From Phycisphaerales bacterium (GTDB lineage: Bacteria; Planctomycetota; Phycisphaerae; Phycisphaerales; UBA1924): a stretch of DNA of 64,000 nt. The notes under the pieces were generated by a model that ran no database searches, was not told where the DNA came from, and saw only the letters and a program-made list of their open reading frames with translations. Position numbers and translations under genes: made by a program. This document shows positions 28,097 to 38,874 of this stretch, piece after piece. The stretch spans positions 372,001 through 436,000 of the forward strand of contig JAJDDC010000040.1 in NCBI GenBank assembly GCA_029260515.1, read 5' to 3'. Each line of letters opens with the position of its first letter. The stretch's first letter is position 1.

Positions 28097-29819
28097 GCGT
28101 GATCGTGCGCGACATCCGCCCCGTCTTCTCGCCCGTGTGACGCAGTTCGAGCCGCGCACCCTCGTCGCCCTCGACGAAGAAACGGTGGATCACACTCCCC
28201 CGACCGGGCACACCCCGGGAGAGCTGGACCCGCCCGGGCTCGAACCGGGTCTCGTCGATCGTCGTGTCACGCCAGCTGTCGAGCGAGCCCGAGGCGACGA
28301 CACCCGCCCCCGTCAGCTCGAGCAGATCGTTGGCGCCTATCCCGCGCTGCGCCGCGACCGCCGTCCGCGTCGGGATGATCGTCTCGTTGCGGACCTCTGT
28401 CGTCACACTCCACAAGCGTCCGCCCAGCCGCTGGACCTCGACGCGACCAAACGCCACACGCGGCATCTGCGAGGCGTGGAGCATCGTGAACGCGAAGTTC
28501 CGGTGGCAGTCTTCCTCGAGCATGAACGTCGGTGTGTTGCGGCTCGACCACTTGTTCAGCCCGCCGACCAGCACCGTCCCGTGCTCCGGGTGCTCGACCT
28601 CGCTGTAATCGGTGAAGACCTGCCCGAACTGGAGTTTGTCGCGAAACGTCCACATCTGCTCGTCGCTCGGGCTGTCCACGCCGCGCTGGAAATACTTGCC
28701 CGCGTTCCAGATCTCGTTGGTGAACGAGATGATGCCCAGCGACTCGGCGGTCCACGTCACCTCGCCCCCGTGCACGTCGTACAGATCTTTGTGAATTACA
28801 AGGTATTTGTAGTAAGGCAGCAAGTCCTCGCCGAGTCTCCCGATCTCGTCGTACACCCGCAGGTCCGTCCGCGGGTACCGGTCGGTCATGTACGACGCTC
28901 CCGGACCGCGGAGCATCATCCCGCCGGAGTTGTGGTAGCTCTGCACCGCCGCGATGTTCGTGTGCCCGACGATCCACTCCCCGATCGCCCGCGTCTCCGG
29001 ATTCGAGAACGGGTATGTCCCCGCGCCGTACTGGATGTAGTTGGGCTTCCAGTCCCCGGGCCAGTTGCGGTTCATGTCGTCCCCGCCCGGCCCGTCCTCG
29101 TTCGTTCGCCCGACGCCGTCGTTGTCGATCCCCTCCTGGCCAAGGTACGTCCACTCCCCCTTCTCGTCGGCGCCGACGCGCCGGAAGATCCGCGGGTCGT
29201 GCCGATCCCGCTCCCACCGCCCGTCAGGATCACGGACCCACATCTGGGTGATCGAGCCGTCCCCGTCCAGGTCGTCCGGCCCGTCCTCGTCCACGAGCCC
29301 GTCCCGGTCGTTGTCCACCGGTCGTTGGTTCCAACGCGGGTAGTGCGGCGTCCCATCCGTATCAAAGAACGCCGCCCGCGAGTCCGGGTTCACCATGGGC
29401 AGCAGGTAGAACGCGTACGCATCCATCAGCTCGGTAAGGTCCGCGTTCACGCCGTGCGCCTTGGTCAGGTACCACAGCGTGTACAGCACAACCTCGGGAC
29501 CCTGGATCTCGTTGGCGTGGATCCCCCCGTCGATCCACATCGCGGGCTTCTCGTCGTGGGCGCCGGTCTCGGGGTTGTTCAGGATCGCGATCGTCATCCC
29601 GCGGTCCTGCCCGCTGCGCCCGATCGTGCGGAGCGTGACAAGGTCCGGGTAGGCCGCGGCGATGTCGCCGAACGCCTGGTCGATCTCCTCGACCGTGTGG
29701 TAGCGATTGAACGCAACCTCGACCGCGCCCTCGATGTGCTCCTGCGCCACGGCGGGCGCCGCGAACAGCGCGCCGACCGCGATGAACACGGCCCCGACCT
29801 TGTACCCGAGGATGTTCAT
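28068..29819 (-). CDS. secreted zinc carboxypeptidase, M14 family
   Basis: 583 residues with signal peptide (ending APAVAQ). The zinc site is intact: WIDGGIHANEIQGPEV (His-X-X-Glu), VQSYHNSGGM (His), and FTNEIWN supplies the catalytic Glu. Between the motifs is an acidic Ca-binding-like insert (VDNDRDGLVDEDGPDDLDGD). The C-terminal 130 residues look like a beta-sandwich domain. A GGAGGAG lies ahead of ATG 29819, one base downstream of the preceding gene, so the two M14 proteins form an operon. Confidence 0.88.
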   Translation of the reverse strand: MNILGYKVGAVFIAVGALFAAPAVAQEHIEGAVEVAFNRYHTVEEIDQAFGDIAAAYPDLVTLRTIGRSGQDRGMTIAILNNPETGAHDEKPAMWIDGGIHANEIQGPEVVLYTLWYLTKAHGVNADLTELMDAYAFYLLPMVNPDSRAAFFDTDGTPHYPRWNQRPVDNDRDGLVDEDGPDDLDGDGSITQMWVRDPDGRWERDRHDPRIFRRVGADEKGEWTYLGQEGIDNDGVGRTNEDGPGGDDMNRNWPGDWKPNYIQYGAGTYPFSNPETRAIGEWIVGHTNIAAVQSYHNSGGMMLRGPGASYMTDRYPRTDLRVYDEIGRLGEDLLPYYKYLVIHKDLYDVHGGEVTWTAESLGIISFTNEIWNAGKYFQRGVDSPSDEQMWTFRDKLQFGQVFTDYSEVEHPEHGTVLVGGLNKWSSRNTPTFMLEEDCHRNFAFTMLHASQMPRVAFGRVEVQRLGGRLWSVTTEVRNETIIPTRTAVAAQRGIGANDLLELTGAGVVASGSLDSWRDTTIDETRFEPGRVQLSRGVPGRGSVIHRFFVEGDEGARLELRHTGEKTGRMSRTITLSETADATE

Positions 29820-29820
29820 A

Positions 29821-31773
29821 TCAGGACTCCTCCCGAAGCGTCACCGTCTGCACGCGATCGCCGTACACATCCGACCGCACCCGCAGCTCGATCTTGTCGC
29901 CCGCCTCCCCCGTGATGACCCACTCGGCGTCCGCGTGCCCCCCCGAGCCCGGGATCGACCACATCCGCACCGCCCTGCTCCCCGAGACCACCCGGTCCGG
30001 CTCGACCCCGAGCCAGACGACCTCGGGAGGCAGCCGCCGCGCCTTCACGCCCATCGCGCTCCGAGTGGGCAGGTAGCCCTCGTTCGTCGCACGCACACGG
30101 ACACGCCACAGCCCGTCGCCGACACGCTCGACCCCCGCCTCGCCGACCGCGAGCCGTGGCAGCCTGCCCAAGAGCGCCGCGACGAACTCGGTCTGCTGAT
30201 CAAACAACACCCCCAGCGTGTCCTCGGGCGGATTCATCCGGAACCCGGGCGCAAACCCCCCCACCTCGACCGTGCCCAGCTGCGGGTGTTCGACCTCGAC
30301 CCACTCCACGAAGCCGGCGCCGTCCCGGTCGTCGTCCGAATGCTTCAACCAGGCCAGCTCGTCCTTGTCCGCCTTGGGCTTGTCCTTCTTCTCCTTCGAC
30401 GGCTCCGCCTCGCCCGCGTCGTCCTCCGCCGCAGCCATGCCCGGGTCGGGGTTACCCTGCGCCATCGCCATCACGCGCACGCGGACTGCCTCGGGCAGCT
30501 GCGCCAGCGCCGCCATCTCACGCTGCTGGTCCTCTGGTGACATCGTCTCGTACTCGGCCATCATCGCCGCGCGCACGTCGGTGTCCCCAGTCAGGAATCG
30601 GATCAGGTTCTCCGGCACGCCCTGCTCGCGGAGTACGGTCGCTTCATCGACCTCTTCGCCCGCCCCGTCCTCCTCGCCGTCCTCCGCCCCGGCTTCAGCG
30701 TTGTCCTTCTTCTCGTCCTCGTCCTTCTTCACCTGGTCGGGCCGCACCCAGACCGGCGTCGAGAACGCCCAGACCCCGAAGTCCGTGTACGCGTAGGCCG
30801 CCAGCGAACCGTCCGCATCGCGCGTCGGCGCCCCGGTCATTCCTGTGATGTCGGTGAAGACCTCGCCGACCTTCTTGTGGTACGACTCGTCGTCTTTCTC
30901 GATCCCTCGAGGCATCCGCCCGCTCTCGTCGTTCTTCCCCGTCCCGGGCGTCTTCACGAGGTTGTCGTGCGGCCCGTACACGAGCACCGCGACAATGTTC
31001 GACCGCGTCTGCAGCCACGCGACCAGCGCCAGCGACTCGGGCTCGCTCAGGGGGTACGCGCCCGCCCCGTCCTTGTGCTCGGGGTACAGGGACGGGAAGT
31101 TCATGTCCAGGTCCACGCCCCCGCCGCCCGATCCACGCGGGCCGTCCTCGTTGAACAGTCCGTCGCCGTCGTCGTCGCGCCCCTCGACGAGCAGGGCGTA
31201 CGCGCCGTTCTCGCCCGCGCTGGCCTCGCCCTTGCGCATCAGCCGCGGCTCGCCCTCGTCGATCACCCAGCCCGTCTCGAGCCCGTACTCGGAAGGCGGG
31301 TCGAGCACACGCATCATGGTGACAACGCCGTCCCCGTTCAGGTCGTCCCCGCCGTCCTCGCCGACGCGACCGTCATGGTCCGCGTCCACGGCGGCGCTGT
31401 TGCGTCCAGAATCGAGCCGCGCCCCATCCGGGTTCATGTCCGCGATGATGTAGACCGTGTGCGACCCGAGCAGCCCGCGGTGGTCCGCCAGCAGCCGCTC
31501 GCCCACCGCCGCCGCCGCCGCCCGCCCGACCGCGTGCCGCCCGTCCACGCCCGCGACAATCAGCAGCGCCGGGCGCTGGTCGCGTGTCCGCCCGAACGCG
31601 TCTTCTCCCGGCTCGCCGAGCGTGACCACCCCGATCGGGTGTCCCCCGCGAGAGTCCCCGATGACGCTCTCGTCGCGCCACACCCCGCCCTGCGCGAGGA
31701 CCGGCGCCGCCAGAACGCACAACGCCAACGGCCCTGCCATGCAAAACCCGCACCCACTCGTCCACATCTTCAT
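29821..31773 (-). CDS. M14 carboxypeptidase-like protein lacking the zinc motif
   Basis: 650 residues from ATG 31773, supported by GGAGGAG 5 bases upstream; signal peptide ending APVLAQ. It aligns by eye with the downstream M14 enzyme: IIADMNPDGARLDSGRN, acidic insert DADHDGRVGEDGGDDLNGDG, VDLDMNFPS, and a similar C-terminal sandwich. However, the His-X-X-Glu position reads AGVDGRHAVGRAAA and the catalytic FTNEIW block is missing, while YGPHDN may preserve the third ligand. A long Glu/Asp/Lys-rich insert (about 370-480) is unique. Probably a non-catalytic partner, inferred from motif loss. Confidence 0.7.
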   Translation of the reverse strand: MKMWTSGCGFCMAGPLALCVLAAPVLAQGGVWRDESVIGDSRGGHPIGVVTLGEPGEDAFGRTRDQRPALLIVAGVDGRHAVGRAAAAAVGERLLADHRGLLGSHTVYIIADMNPDGARLDSGRNSAAVDADHDGRVGEDGGDDLNGDGVVTMMRVLDPPSEYGLETGWVIDEGEPRLMRKGEASAGENGAYALLVEGRDDDGDGLFNEDGPRGSGGGGVDLDMNFPSLYPEHKDGAGAYPLSEPESLALVAWLQTRSNIVAVLVYGPHDNLVKTPGTGKNDESGRMPRGIEKDDESYHKKVGEVFTDITGMTGAPTRDADGSLAAYAYTDFGVWAFSTPVWVRPDQVKKDEDEKKDNAEAGAEDGEEDGAGEEVDEATVLREQGVPENLIRFLTGDTDVRAAMMAEYETMSPEDQQREMAALAQLPEAVRVRVMAMAQGNPDPGMAAAEDDAGEAEPSKEKKDKPKADKDELAWLKHSDDDRDGAGFVEWVEVEHPQLGTVEVGGFAPGFRMNPPEDTLGVLFDQQTEFVAALLGRLPRLAVGEAGVERVGDGLWRVRVRATNEGYLPTRSAMGVKARRLPPEVVWLGVEPDRVVSGSRAVRMWSIPGSGGHADAEWVITGEAGDKIELRVRSDVYGDRVQTVTLREES

Positions 31774-31996
31774 CCGGGCTCCTCCACGCGCGCGCCGCAA
31801 ACTGGCGTGACGGCTCACCATACCGCCTCACACCCCCCGGGCGGCGCCGCCGCCCACGATTCTTCCCCCATTCAGGGCCTCCCCAGCCGCTACCCGACGA
31901 ACCCCATCACACCGATCGTGGTCATCTGGTAGACTGCACAGCGGAGGAAATCTGGAGAGGGATCGTGCCTGGCCACGTGCCCGAAAGGAGTCACGG

Positions 31997-32215
31997 ATGA
32001 TCGGCAACGACCTGCTCCGGTGGGAACTGCCCGAAGAGGCGGACGCCCGCCGCGACGGCCCAAGCTTTCGGGCCGACACCGACCAGTCCGGCGACTGGTA
32101 CGTCTGGCGCCGTATGGGCGCCAACGGCTGGGCGACCCTCCGCCGATGCGAGGACCGCGAGGACGCCCGCCGCGTCGCGACACAGCTCAACGCCCGCGAG
32201 GGCGTGCCCGGCTGA
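31997..32215 (+). CDS. small protein of unknown function
   Basis: 72 residues, MIGNDLLRWELPEEADARRD, acidic/basic with Trp residues (WYVWRRMGANGWATLRRCEDREDARRVATQLN). AAAGGAG lies 7 bases ahead of ATG 31997, which supports translation. It is divergent from the M14 pair. The beta-beta-helix pattern is compatible with a small DNA- or protein-binding fold; no family recognised. Confidence 0.6.
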   Translation: MIGNDLLRWELPEEADARRDGPSFRADTDQSGDWYVWRRMGANGWATLRRCEDREDARRVATQLNAREGVPG

Positions 32216-32339
32216 ACCCACCGCTCTCACCCCACTGACCACGCTCGATCGCCAAACCACCGGACGCCCGCCAGGGCCATGGCCGCATCTCCGCGCCCTC
32301 CCTATGATGGACGCGTGCCGGAACAGCCCGGCGCCACCC

Positions 32340-32411
32340 GCGGGTGTAGTTCAGTGGTAGAACGTCAGCTTCCCAAGCTGAATGTCGTCGGTTCGATCCC
32401 GATCACCCGCT
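32340..32411 (+). tRNA. tRNA-Gly (anticodon CCC)
   Basis: Acceptor GCGGGTG (32340-32346) pairs with CACCCGC (32404-32410), discriminator T; anticodon arm TCAGC-TTCCCAA-GCTGA gives CCC; T arm TCGG-TTCGATC-CCGA. CCA is not encoded. Confidence 0.95.
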
Positions 32412-32747
32412 TTCACCGTCTCGCCAAGCGCCTCCTCTACCAACCACCGAAGCACGCACGACGATCTATCGTGACGTGTGATTCGCCCGCAACGGTGCGC
32501 GAGCACGCCCAGCCCGCGGGCAATCTCGCCCGGGCGCCGTGACCGCGCGACTCCGCACCACGCACAACGCCCCTGCATCCGCCCGGCCACCCCGGGCCCA
32601 CCCCCGCGTTCTCGGACGCGCCCCGCACGCGCCCCCCGCACATCCCCGATCCCACCCGCCCCAGCCTCGCCCACCCCCCGCCTCACGCGCCGAGACAGCC
32701 GATACCCACAGGCAGATCCCACGCTCCCGCGCCACGGGCGGACACAC
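32412..32747. other. intergenic stretch without recognised feature
   Basis: About 336 bases between tRNA-Gly and the coiled-coil membrane protein gene. Pro/Arg/Ser-rich open frames cross it on both strands but are composition artefacts. A small palindrome ACGATCTATCGT sits near 32460. No gene, terminator or integrase-type sequence seen. Confidence 0.5.
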
Positions 32748-34286
32748 ATGCCACGCCACGACACAAAGCCCAACATCGAGCCCGACGCGAACCCCGGCGC
32801 CACCGGCTTCGACGACGGCGTTGACGAGAGCGCCCTGCTCGACCTCATCTCGGGCATCGAGTCACGCCTGGGCGACCTCAAGGCCACCCAGCACCTCGCC
32901 GCGACACACGCGCCACACGACGTCCCCGACGACACGCCGCCCGCCGAGATCAGCGAGCCCGCCGACATCCGCGAACGCGTCCGGCGCCTCGGCGACCGTG
33001 AGCGCGACCTCTCGAGCCGGGAGCAGGTCCTCGTCGCGCAGACCGAGCGCATCGACGAGGAGTGCAAGCTGCTCGAGCAGGCCCGGGCACAGATCGCCGC
33101 GCAGCGCGACACGCAGCGCCAACGCGCCGAGGACCTCGCCCGCGACCGTGACACGCTCGACGAGCGCGCCAAGGACCTCGAGTCGCGTGAGAAAAGCCTC
33201 GCCGAACAGCGGGAGGTCACCCAGGCCACCTCGGCGTACGCCGAGGCCGAGCGGGCCAAAATCGCCCAGGCCCAGTCCGAACTCGCGACCCGCGAGAAGG
33301 ACGCCGCCGAGCGAACCATGTCCCTCGACGAGCGCGCCGCGACACTCGACGCCCAGGGCGCCGAGCTCGTCGCCCTCCGAGAGCGGCTCGCCGAGCAGCA
33401 GTCCGGCCTCGAGTCCGAGGCCAAGCAGTACGCCCAGCTCCAGGTAGAGATGGCCGCCCTCTTCGAGCGCCTCTCCGAGGCCGAGCAGGCCGCCAGTGCC
33501 CACGCCCGCTCGGGAGACGCCACGCCCGAACTCGACGAGCACTGGCGTTCACTCGAGTCCGAGTGCACGCGCCTCAAACGCGAGCTCTCCACCACCCGCA
33601 AGACACTGCGTGAGGTCGAGCAGGACTCCAAGTCCCGCGCCAAGGCCGGCGACCCCCCACCCAAGCGCACGCCCGCGATCGAGCGCACACCACACGCCGT
33701 CTGGGTCTTTACCGCAAGCTGGCTCATCTCCGCCGCCCTGCTCGCCCTGGGCGTCCTCGTCGCGCTCACCTCCGCGAGCCCCGCGCCCGCCGCCATCCTG
33801 CTGGGCCCCGCCTTCACCGTATCGCTCGTCTGCGCCGCCTACGTCGCCCGCAAGCTGCTCAGCCCCGCGGTCATCGCGCTCGCGCTCGTCGCCGCGACCT
33901 TCGGCCTCTGGGCCCCCGCCTGGGTCGAAGGCCTCCGCGAGACGCTCTACCTCTGGAACCTCCCCCTCGAGCCGCTCCCGCAGATCACCCACCACCTCGT
34001 CCCCCTCGCCGTCGCCGCCGCCGCCTGCTCGCTCGCGATGACCTGGGCCCTCTACCTCACAACCAACTCCGCCAAGGTCCTCGGCGCCCTCCTGCTCGCA
34101 ACACTCGCCATCGTCCCGATCCTCCTGGCCCCGATCGGCGAGCCTATCCCGACCGTCATCGCCGCCCTCGTCTGGCACGCGATGACCGCCGGCGCCCTGA
34201 CGCGATGGGCGCTGGGCGCCGCCCAGCCCGACGCCAACGCGACGCCGCCCCCGCCGCCGCTCTCGCACCGCCCGGGCCTCGTCTGA
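32748..34286 (+). CDS. coiled-coil protein with C-terminal multi-pass membrane domain
   Basis: 512 residues from ATG 32748. Residues about 65-295 form an almost continuous charged coiled coil (RERVRRLGDRERDLSSREQV, LEQARAQIAAQRDTQRQRAE, LESREKSLAEQREVTQ and similar). After a linker, six or so hydrophobic helices follow (VWVFTASWLISAALLALGVL, AAILLGPAFTVSLVCAAYVA, AVIALALVAATFGLWAPAW, and more). No enzymatic motif. Topology suggests a membrane-attached rod in the cytoplasm; function unknown. Confidence 0.75.
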   Translation: MPRHDTKPNIEPDANPGATGFDDGVDESALLDLISGIESRLGDLKATQHLAATHAPHDVPDDTPPAEISEPADIRERVRRLGDRERDLSSREQVLVAQTERIDEECKLLEQARAQIAAQRDTQRQRAEDLARDRDTLDERAKDLESREKSLAEQREVTQATSAYAEAERAKIAQAQSELATREKDAAERTMSLDERAATLDAQGAELVALRERLAEQQSGLESEAKQYAQLQVEMAALFERLSEAEQAASAHARSGDATPELDEHWRSLESECTRLKRELSTTRKTLREVEQDSKSRAKAGDPPPKRTPAIERTPHAVWVFTASWLISAALLALGVLVALTSASPAPAAILLGPAFTVSLVCAAYVARKLLSPAVIALALVAATFGLWAPAWVEGLRETLYLWNLPLEPLPQITHHLVPLAVAAAACSLAMTWALYLTTNSAKVLGALLLATLAIVPILLAPIGEPIPTVIAALVWHAMTAGALTRWALGAAQPDANATPPPPPLSHRPGLV

Positions 34287-34382
34287 CGCCCCCGCGCCGC
34301 GCCCCCGCATCCGCTCCCGGTACCGGTGCTACGCTCACGCCCCGAGCGCGCCATGACGGCGCCCGCCCGGAGCGACGCACGC

Positions 34383-35837
34383 ATGGACCTGCCAGACCCC
34401 CCGAAGCTCGCGCTCTTCCGCTCCAAACCACTCCCGGTCGATCGCCTCATCCGCCCGTTCCAGGAGTTCGCACGCTTCGGCGCCGCCGGCGGCATCGTCC
34501 TGATGCTCGCTGCCATCGCCGCCTTCATCATCGCCCAGACCGCCTTGTACGAGGACTACCACGCCCTCTTCCAGCACGTCCTCAAGATCGGCCTCGACGA
34601 CTGGGTCATCGACGTCCCCCTCGGCAAGACCCAGAAACCTCTCTCGCTCGAGCTGTTTATCAACGACGGCCTCATGGCCGTCTTCTTCCTCTTCGTCGGG
34701 CTCGAGATCAAACGCGAGCTGCTCGTTGGTGAACTCTCAACGATCCGCAAGGCCTCGCTCCCGATCGCCGCCGCCGTCGGCGGCATGCTCGTTCCTGGCC
34801 TCATCTACGCCGCCATCAACTGGGGCACCCCCCAGGTCGACGGCTGGGGCGCCGCCGTCGCGACCGACATCGCCTTCGCCCTCGGCGTCCTCATGCTCCT
34901 GGGCAAACGCGTCCCCACCCCCCTCAAGGTCTTCCTCACCTCGCTCGCCATCGCCGACGACCTCGGCGCCCTCGCCGTCATCGCCATCTTCTACACCGAG
35001 TCACTCAACACCGACGCCGCCCGCAACGCCGGCATCGTCCTCATGATGCTCATGGCCCTCAACTGGCTCGGCGTGAAGAAAGTCCTCCCCTACCTCATCC
35101 TCGGCCTTCCCCTCTGGTACTTCACGCTCGAATCGGGCATCCACGCCACCATCGCCGGCGTCATCCTGGCCGCGACCATCCCCGCCCGCGAACGCGTTGA
35201 TCCCGACGCCTTCCTCGAATCCAACCGCAACGCGCTCGACGTCTTCGAGCGCGCCAAGGCCCAGGCCCCCAACATCCGCAAGAACCCCGACCTGCTCGCC
35301 GCCGCACGCACCATCGAGCTCAACTGCGAGCACGTCGAGCCCCCGCTCTTCCGTCTCGAACACAAGCTCGCAGGGCTGTGCGCGTTCCTCATCATCCCCG
35401 TCTTCGCATTCGCCAACGCCGGCGTCCATCTCGCCGAGGACTCCGAACTCACCTCCCGGGTCACGCTCGGCATCGTCGCCGGCCTCGTCATCGGCAAACC
35501 GCTGGGCATCTTCGCGATCTCGTTCTTGGCCGTGAAACTCCGCATCGCGGATCTCCCGCGGGGCGTCACCTGGAATCACATCCACGGCGCCGGCTGGATC
35601 GCCGGCATCGGCTTCACCATGTCGCTATTCATCGCCAACCTGGCCTTCAAAGACTCGCGCCACGACCTCGACCAGGCGAAGATCGGCATCCTCTTGGCAT
35701 CAATCATCGCCGGCGTCATCGGGCTCACCGTCCTGCTGCTCACCGGTACCAAGACGCCGCCCGCGGGAGCACCAGCCCCGCCCACCGACTCCCCCCCCAC
35801 CGACGCCCGCGACGCTCAGTCCAGCGCCGGGTCGTAG
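34383..35837 (+). CDS. nhaA: Na+/H+ antiporter NhaA
   Basis: 484 residues from ATG 34383 (GGAG 10 bases upstream; ATG 34353 is an alternative). Typical Nha[37 protein letters not shown]-type motif seen as [20 protein letters not shown] (Asp equivalent to D133), [21 protein letters not shown] (Asp pair equivalent to D163/D164), and [22 protein letters not shown]. It has the long central loop ([18 protein letters not shown]) of the larger NhaA type. Exchanges Na+ for protons at the inner membrane. Overlaps the convergent pseudopilin gene by 22 bases. Confidence 0.92.
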   Translation: MDLPDPPKLALFRSKPLPVDRLIRPFQEFARFGAAGGIVLMLAAIAAFIIAQTALYEDYHALFQHVLKIGLDDWVIDVPLGKTQKPLSLELFINDGLMAVFFLFVGLEIKRELLVGELSTIRKASLPIAAAVGGMLVPGLIYAAINWGTPQVDGWGAAVATDIAFALGVLMLLGKRVPTPLKVFLTSLAIADDLGALAVIAIFYTESLNTDAARNAGIVLMMLMALNWLGVKKVLPYLILGLPLWYFTLESGIHATIAGVILAATIPARERVDPDAFLESNRNALDVFERAKAQAPNIRKNPDLLAAARTIELNCEHVEPPLFRLEHKLAGLCAFLIIPVFAFANAGVHLAEDSELTSRVTLGIVAGLVIGKPLGIFAISFLAVKLRIADLPRGVTWNHIHGAGWIAGIGFTMSLFIANLAFKDSRHDLDQAKIGILLASIIAGVIGLTVLLLTGTKTPPAGAPAPPTDSPPTDARDAQSSAGS

Positions 35838-36787
35838 TACTCGTCGATCGGGATCCCGTTGTAGGTGTACGAGCGGATCTCGAACCGCGAGTTGTCCCGC
35901 AGGATCCGGTCCTCGATCGAATCGTGCGACCCCAGGTACGTCTCGATCAACGCCTCACCCGACGACACCCACCGCGCCGAACCGTCGGCGAACGAGATCT
36001 GCACCCCGTTCTCCTTGTGGTTGTTCCACTCGTTGGGCCAGTTCGAGTCCCCGTCCAGGCGCCCGGGAATCCCCAGCGCCGCGGCGATGCTGCTCAGCTC
36101 GTCGTTGTCGTTGTCGAGAAACAACGTCGTCCGCGACGGGAACCGCACCGTCCGCTGCGTCTTGAGCAACCCCGGCGCCTCGTCCGCCCGGTCGTACAGC
36201 GGCACGTACGAGTCCGGCGTCGGCAACCGGAACCCGAGCTGGTTCCGCACCGACCCCGTGAACGGCGCCGGCGGCACCACCTCCCCGTCCGGGTACTTCC
36301 CGGGCGAGAACCACAAGAACATCTCGTACGAGTGACCCCCCATGTCGTCGTCGCGGTCCGCCGCCGGCGCGAACAACTGCATCGGGAAGTCACGCCCCAC
36401 CGCGTCGGGCAGGTGCATCAACGCCCCCGGCAGATCGCTGAGCATGACGTCGAGGTCGTCGATCACGTTCCGCGTGCTCGGGCACAGCCCGACGTCGTAC
36501 GAGTTGAGGTAGTCGGGGTAGAGCCACCCGAGGTTGTCCTCGAACGAGTGAAAAGTCGGGCAGAACAACTCCTTGGGCGTGTCGTTCGAGTACGACTGCC
36601 CGGCCAGCGCCATCTGCCGCAGGTTCGACAGGCACCGCCCCCGACGCGCCACCCCGCGCGCCGCCCCCAGCGCCGGCAGCAGGATCCCGATCAGCAGCGC
36701 GATGATCGCGATCACCACCAGCAGCTCGATGAGCGTGAACCCAGCCCCGCCCCCGCGCCCCGACCGTCTCCGAGTCAGTATCACCAC
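35816..36787 (-). CDS. type II secretion/type IV pilus-like pseudopilin
   Basis: 323 residues, GTG 36787 with GGAGGG 8 bases upstream. A short basic leader is followed by [29 protein letters not shown], the prepilin peptidase site (G|F) and hydrophobic helix. The C-terminal [20 protein letters not shown] is close to the planctomycete H-X9-DG domain. Probably exported and assembled by a pseudopilus machine or displayed on the surface; such proteins are numerous in planctomycetes. Confidence 0.85.
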   Translation of the reverse strand: MVILTRRRSGRGGGAGFTLIELLVVIAIIALLIGILLPALGAARGVARRGRCLSNLRQMALAGQSYSNDTPKELFCPTFHSFEDNLGWLYPDYLNSYDVGLCPSTRNVIDDLDVMLSDLPGALMHLPDAVGRDFPMQLFAPAADRDDDMGGHSYEMFLWFSPGKYPDGEVVPPAPFTGSVRNQLGFRLPTPDSYVPLYDRADEAPGLLKTQRTVRFPSRTTLFLDNDNDELSSIAAALGIPGRLDGDSNWPNEWNNHKENGVQISFADGSARWVSSGEALIETYLGSHDSIEDRILRDNSRFEIRSYTYNGIPIDEYYDPALD

Positions 36788-36978
36788 GCCGCCGGCCCTC
36801 CAGGCTTGCCCCGCACACGAGTCTACAGGATCCGCCCCGCGGCCCCACCCAGACCCGCCGACCACCCCCACGCCCGCCACCAGCCCCCCCAACCCCCCAC
36901 ACCGCCAGGCCGCACCGCCGCAGTTCCTCCGCGCCCGCACACCGTGTATTCTGGCATCCCCAGCGCAGGAGAGAGCCC

Positions 36979-38706
36979 ATGCACCGCCCAAGCCCGTTCG
37001 CCCTCGCCGTCCTCGCCGCCGCGTCGCCCGCGATCGCCCAGCCAACCGAAGACGTCGCGGTCGATCTGCTCGACGTCGAGCTCCGCTGCCAGTTCCTGGG
37101 CCCCTGCTTCGAGGACCAGTTCCGCGACTCGATCAACGACCCCTTCCCCGCGGGCCCAGCCCAGTTCATCCTCCCCGCCACCGGCTACTCCTGGTTCATC
37201 ACGGGCCACCTCGACACCACAATCCCCCTCGCGCTCATCGTCCCCTCCGGCTCCTCCCTCGCCGAGTTCATCGACATCGTGGACTCGGGCAACTCATTCC
37301 TCACGACTGGCTACGTCCGCTACCCCCAGGCCTCGTTCCCCGATCCCGAGAACACGCTCTGGAGCCAGACCTTCTCAGGCGCGTTCGGCAACGCCGAGTT
37401 CATGCTCGACCTCTCTCTGAACATCAACCTCACCGTCACCGACCAGGGCGCCATCGTCGGCTCCATCACCGACATCGACATCCCCACGGGCTTCCTCACC
37501 GGCACCGCCACCTTCACCGACGGCTTCTTCCAGGCCTCCACCTGGGTCCCCTCCCCGCCCCAACAAACCGAGTGGCACTTCGACGGCGACTTCTCCGCCG
37601 CCCCCGGCTCCGACGGCGCGAAGCTCGACTACCTCGACAACCCCGCCTTCGGCCCCATCACCGGCGACGACCCGGGCGACCCGGGCGACGACATCCCAAC
37701 CGGCGTCACCCAGGCGCAGTCCTCGTTCATGACCACCACCGCCCTCGGCATCCCGGGCCCGGGGGGCGAAGAAGACACCGTCTACTGCACCAGCCCCGCG
37801 CGCAACCTCTCCACCAACAACCCCGACCACCTCAGAGGCGTCGGCCTCGCCTTCTACCCCGCGACCCAGCCCGTGTACCCCGGCAAGTTCTTCGGCCAGT
37901 GGACCCTTATCTTCGACCTCTACATCCCAGCCCAATCTTGGTACGAGGACTTCCCCACCAACACAGACCCACGCGAGTTCGTCCTCGCGCTCATGCAGGG
38001 CTCCGACGACAACACCGGCTCCGCCGACGCCTTCTTCCGCAACACGGGCGCCGGCGTCATGACCTTCGGGACCTCGGGCGACGACTTCAACGCCCCCATC
38101 TACCAGCCCGTCCCCATCGCCCCCGACTCCTGGTTCCGACTCGCACTCGTCTGCGACGACTTCTCCAACGGCGCCGTCCGCGTCTTCGTTGACGGCGTCT
38201 TCCTCTTCGAGACCGACTCCAGCTGGGTCTACAACCAGGTTGATCCCACCAACCCCCAGTACGCCGACGCCGAACCCATCGACCCCGCCGACTGGGCCGC
38301 CTGGGGCCAGTTCCCCAGCCCCTGGGCGCTGTCAACCGGCACGGCGCCCGGCTCGCTCGGACCCACCGGCTGCAACTCCAACATGTGCCTCTTCGCCGAC
38401 AACCGCGACGGCGCTTCCGAGACCGCATACCTCGCCAACATGTACTTCATCGACGACATGCTTTCCGACTCGACCATCGCGGGCCTCGCCGGCCCCAACG
38501 CCGACGGCATCGTCCTCACCAGCGCCGGCTGCAACCCCGCCGACCTCGCCGAGCCCTACGGCGCCCTCGACTTCTCCGACGTCCTCGCCTTCCTCACCGC
38601 CTTCGGCAGCGCCGAACCCCTCGCCGACCTCGCCCCGCCCACCGGGGTGTTCGACTTCTCCGACGTCATCGCGTTCCTGACAGGATTCGGCGCCGGCTGC
38701 CCCTGA
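36979..38706 (+). CDS. secreted dockerin-tailed protein, lectin-like
   Basis: 575 residues. Signal peptide [28 protein letters not shown] ahead of the ATG. N-terminal 200 residues are beta-rich. Residues about 240-510 ([20 protein letters not shown] ... [34 protein letters not shown]) read like a concanavalin/LamG-type jelly roll. Ends with two dockerin-like repeats ([40 protein letters not shown]). First of six such genes in a row. Confidence 0.78.
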   Translation: MHRPSPFALAVLAAASPAIAQPTEDVAVDLLDVELRCQFLGPCFEDQFRDSINDPFPAGPAQFILPATGYSWFITGHLDTTIPLALIVPSGSSLAEFIDIVDSGNSFLTTGYVRYPQASFPDPENTLWSQTFSGAFGNAEFMLDLSLNINLTVTDQGAIVGSITDIDIPTGFLTGTATFTDGFFQASTWVPSPPQQTEWHFDGDFSAAPGSDGAKLDYLDNPAFGPITGDDPGDPGDDIPTGVTQAQSSFMTTTALGIPGPGGEEDTVYCTSPARNLSTNNPDHLRGVGLAFYPATQPVYPGKFFGQWTLIFDLYIPAQSWYEDFPTNTDPREFVLALMQGSDDNTGSADAFFRNTGAGVMTFGTSGDDFNAPIYQPVPIAPDSWFRLALVCDDFSNGAVRVFVDGVFLFETDSSWVYNQVDPTNPQYADAEPIDPADWAAWGQFPSPWALSTGTAPGSLGPTGCNSNMCLFADNRDGASETAYLANMYFIDDMLSDSTIAGLAGPNADGIVLTSAGCNPADLAEPYGALDFSDVLAFLTAFGSAEPLADLAPPTGVFDFSDVIAFLTGFGAGCP

Positions 38707-38874
38707 GCAGCCACGACCCTAGATTCATAATATTGGCATATTCGGAACCAATCGCGACCCCCCGCGGATAGCGAACCGAGACCGCCGCGCTCCGCGGCGC
38801 CCTCCGCCACACTCGTGGCGTGCAGCACGCTCGTGATCACATCACAACCGGGCGCCCGCCCGAGGAGAGACATC

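Noticed and set aside
31828..32190. Minus-strand ORF overlapping the 72-residue protein gene
   Set aside because: Arg/Ser-rich with no ribosome site; the + strand ORF has a good one and a balanced composition.
32340..32747. tRNA-Gly as integration site of a genomic island
   Set aside because: No integrase, no direct repeat of the tRNA 3' end and no composition change follows it.
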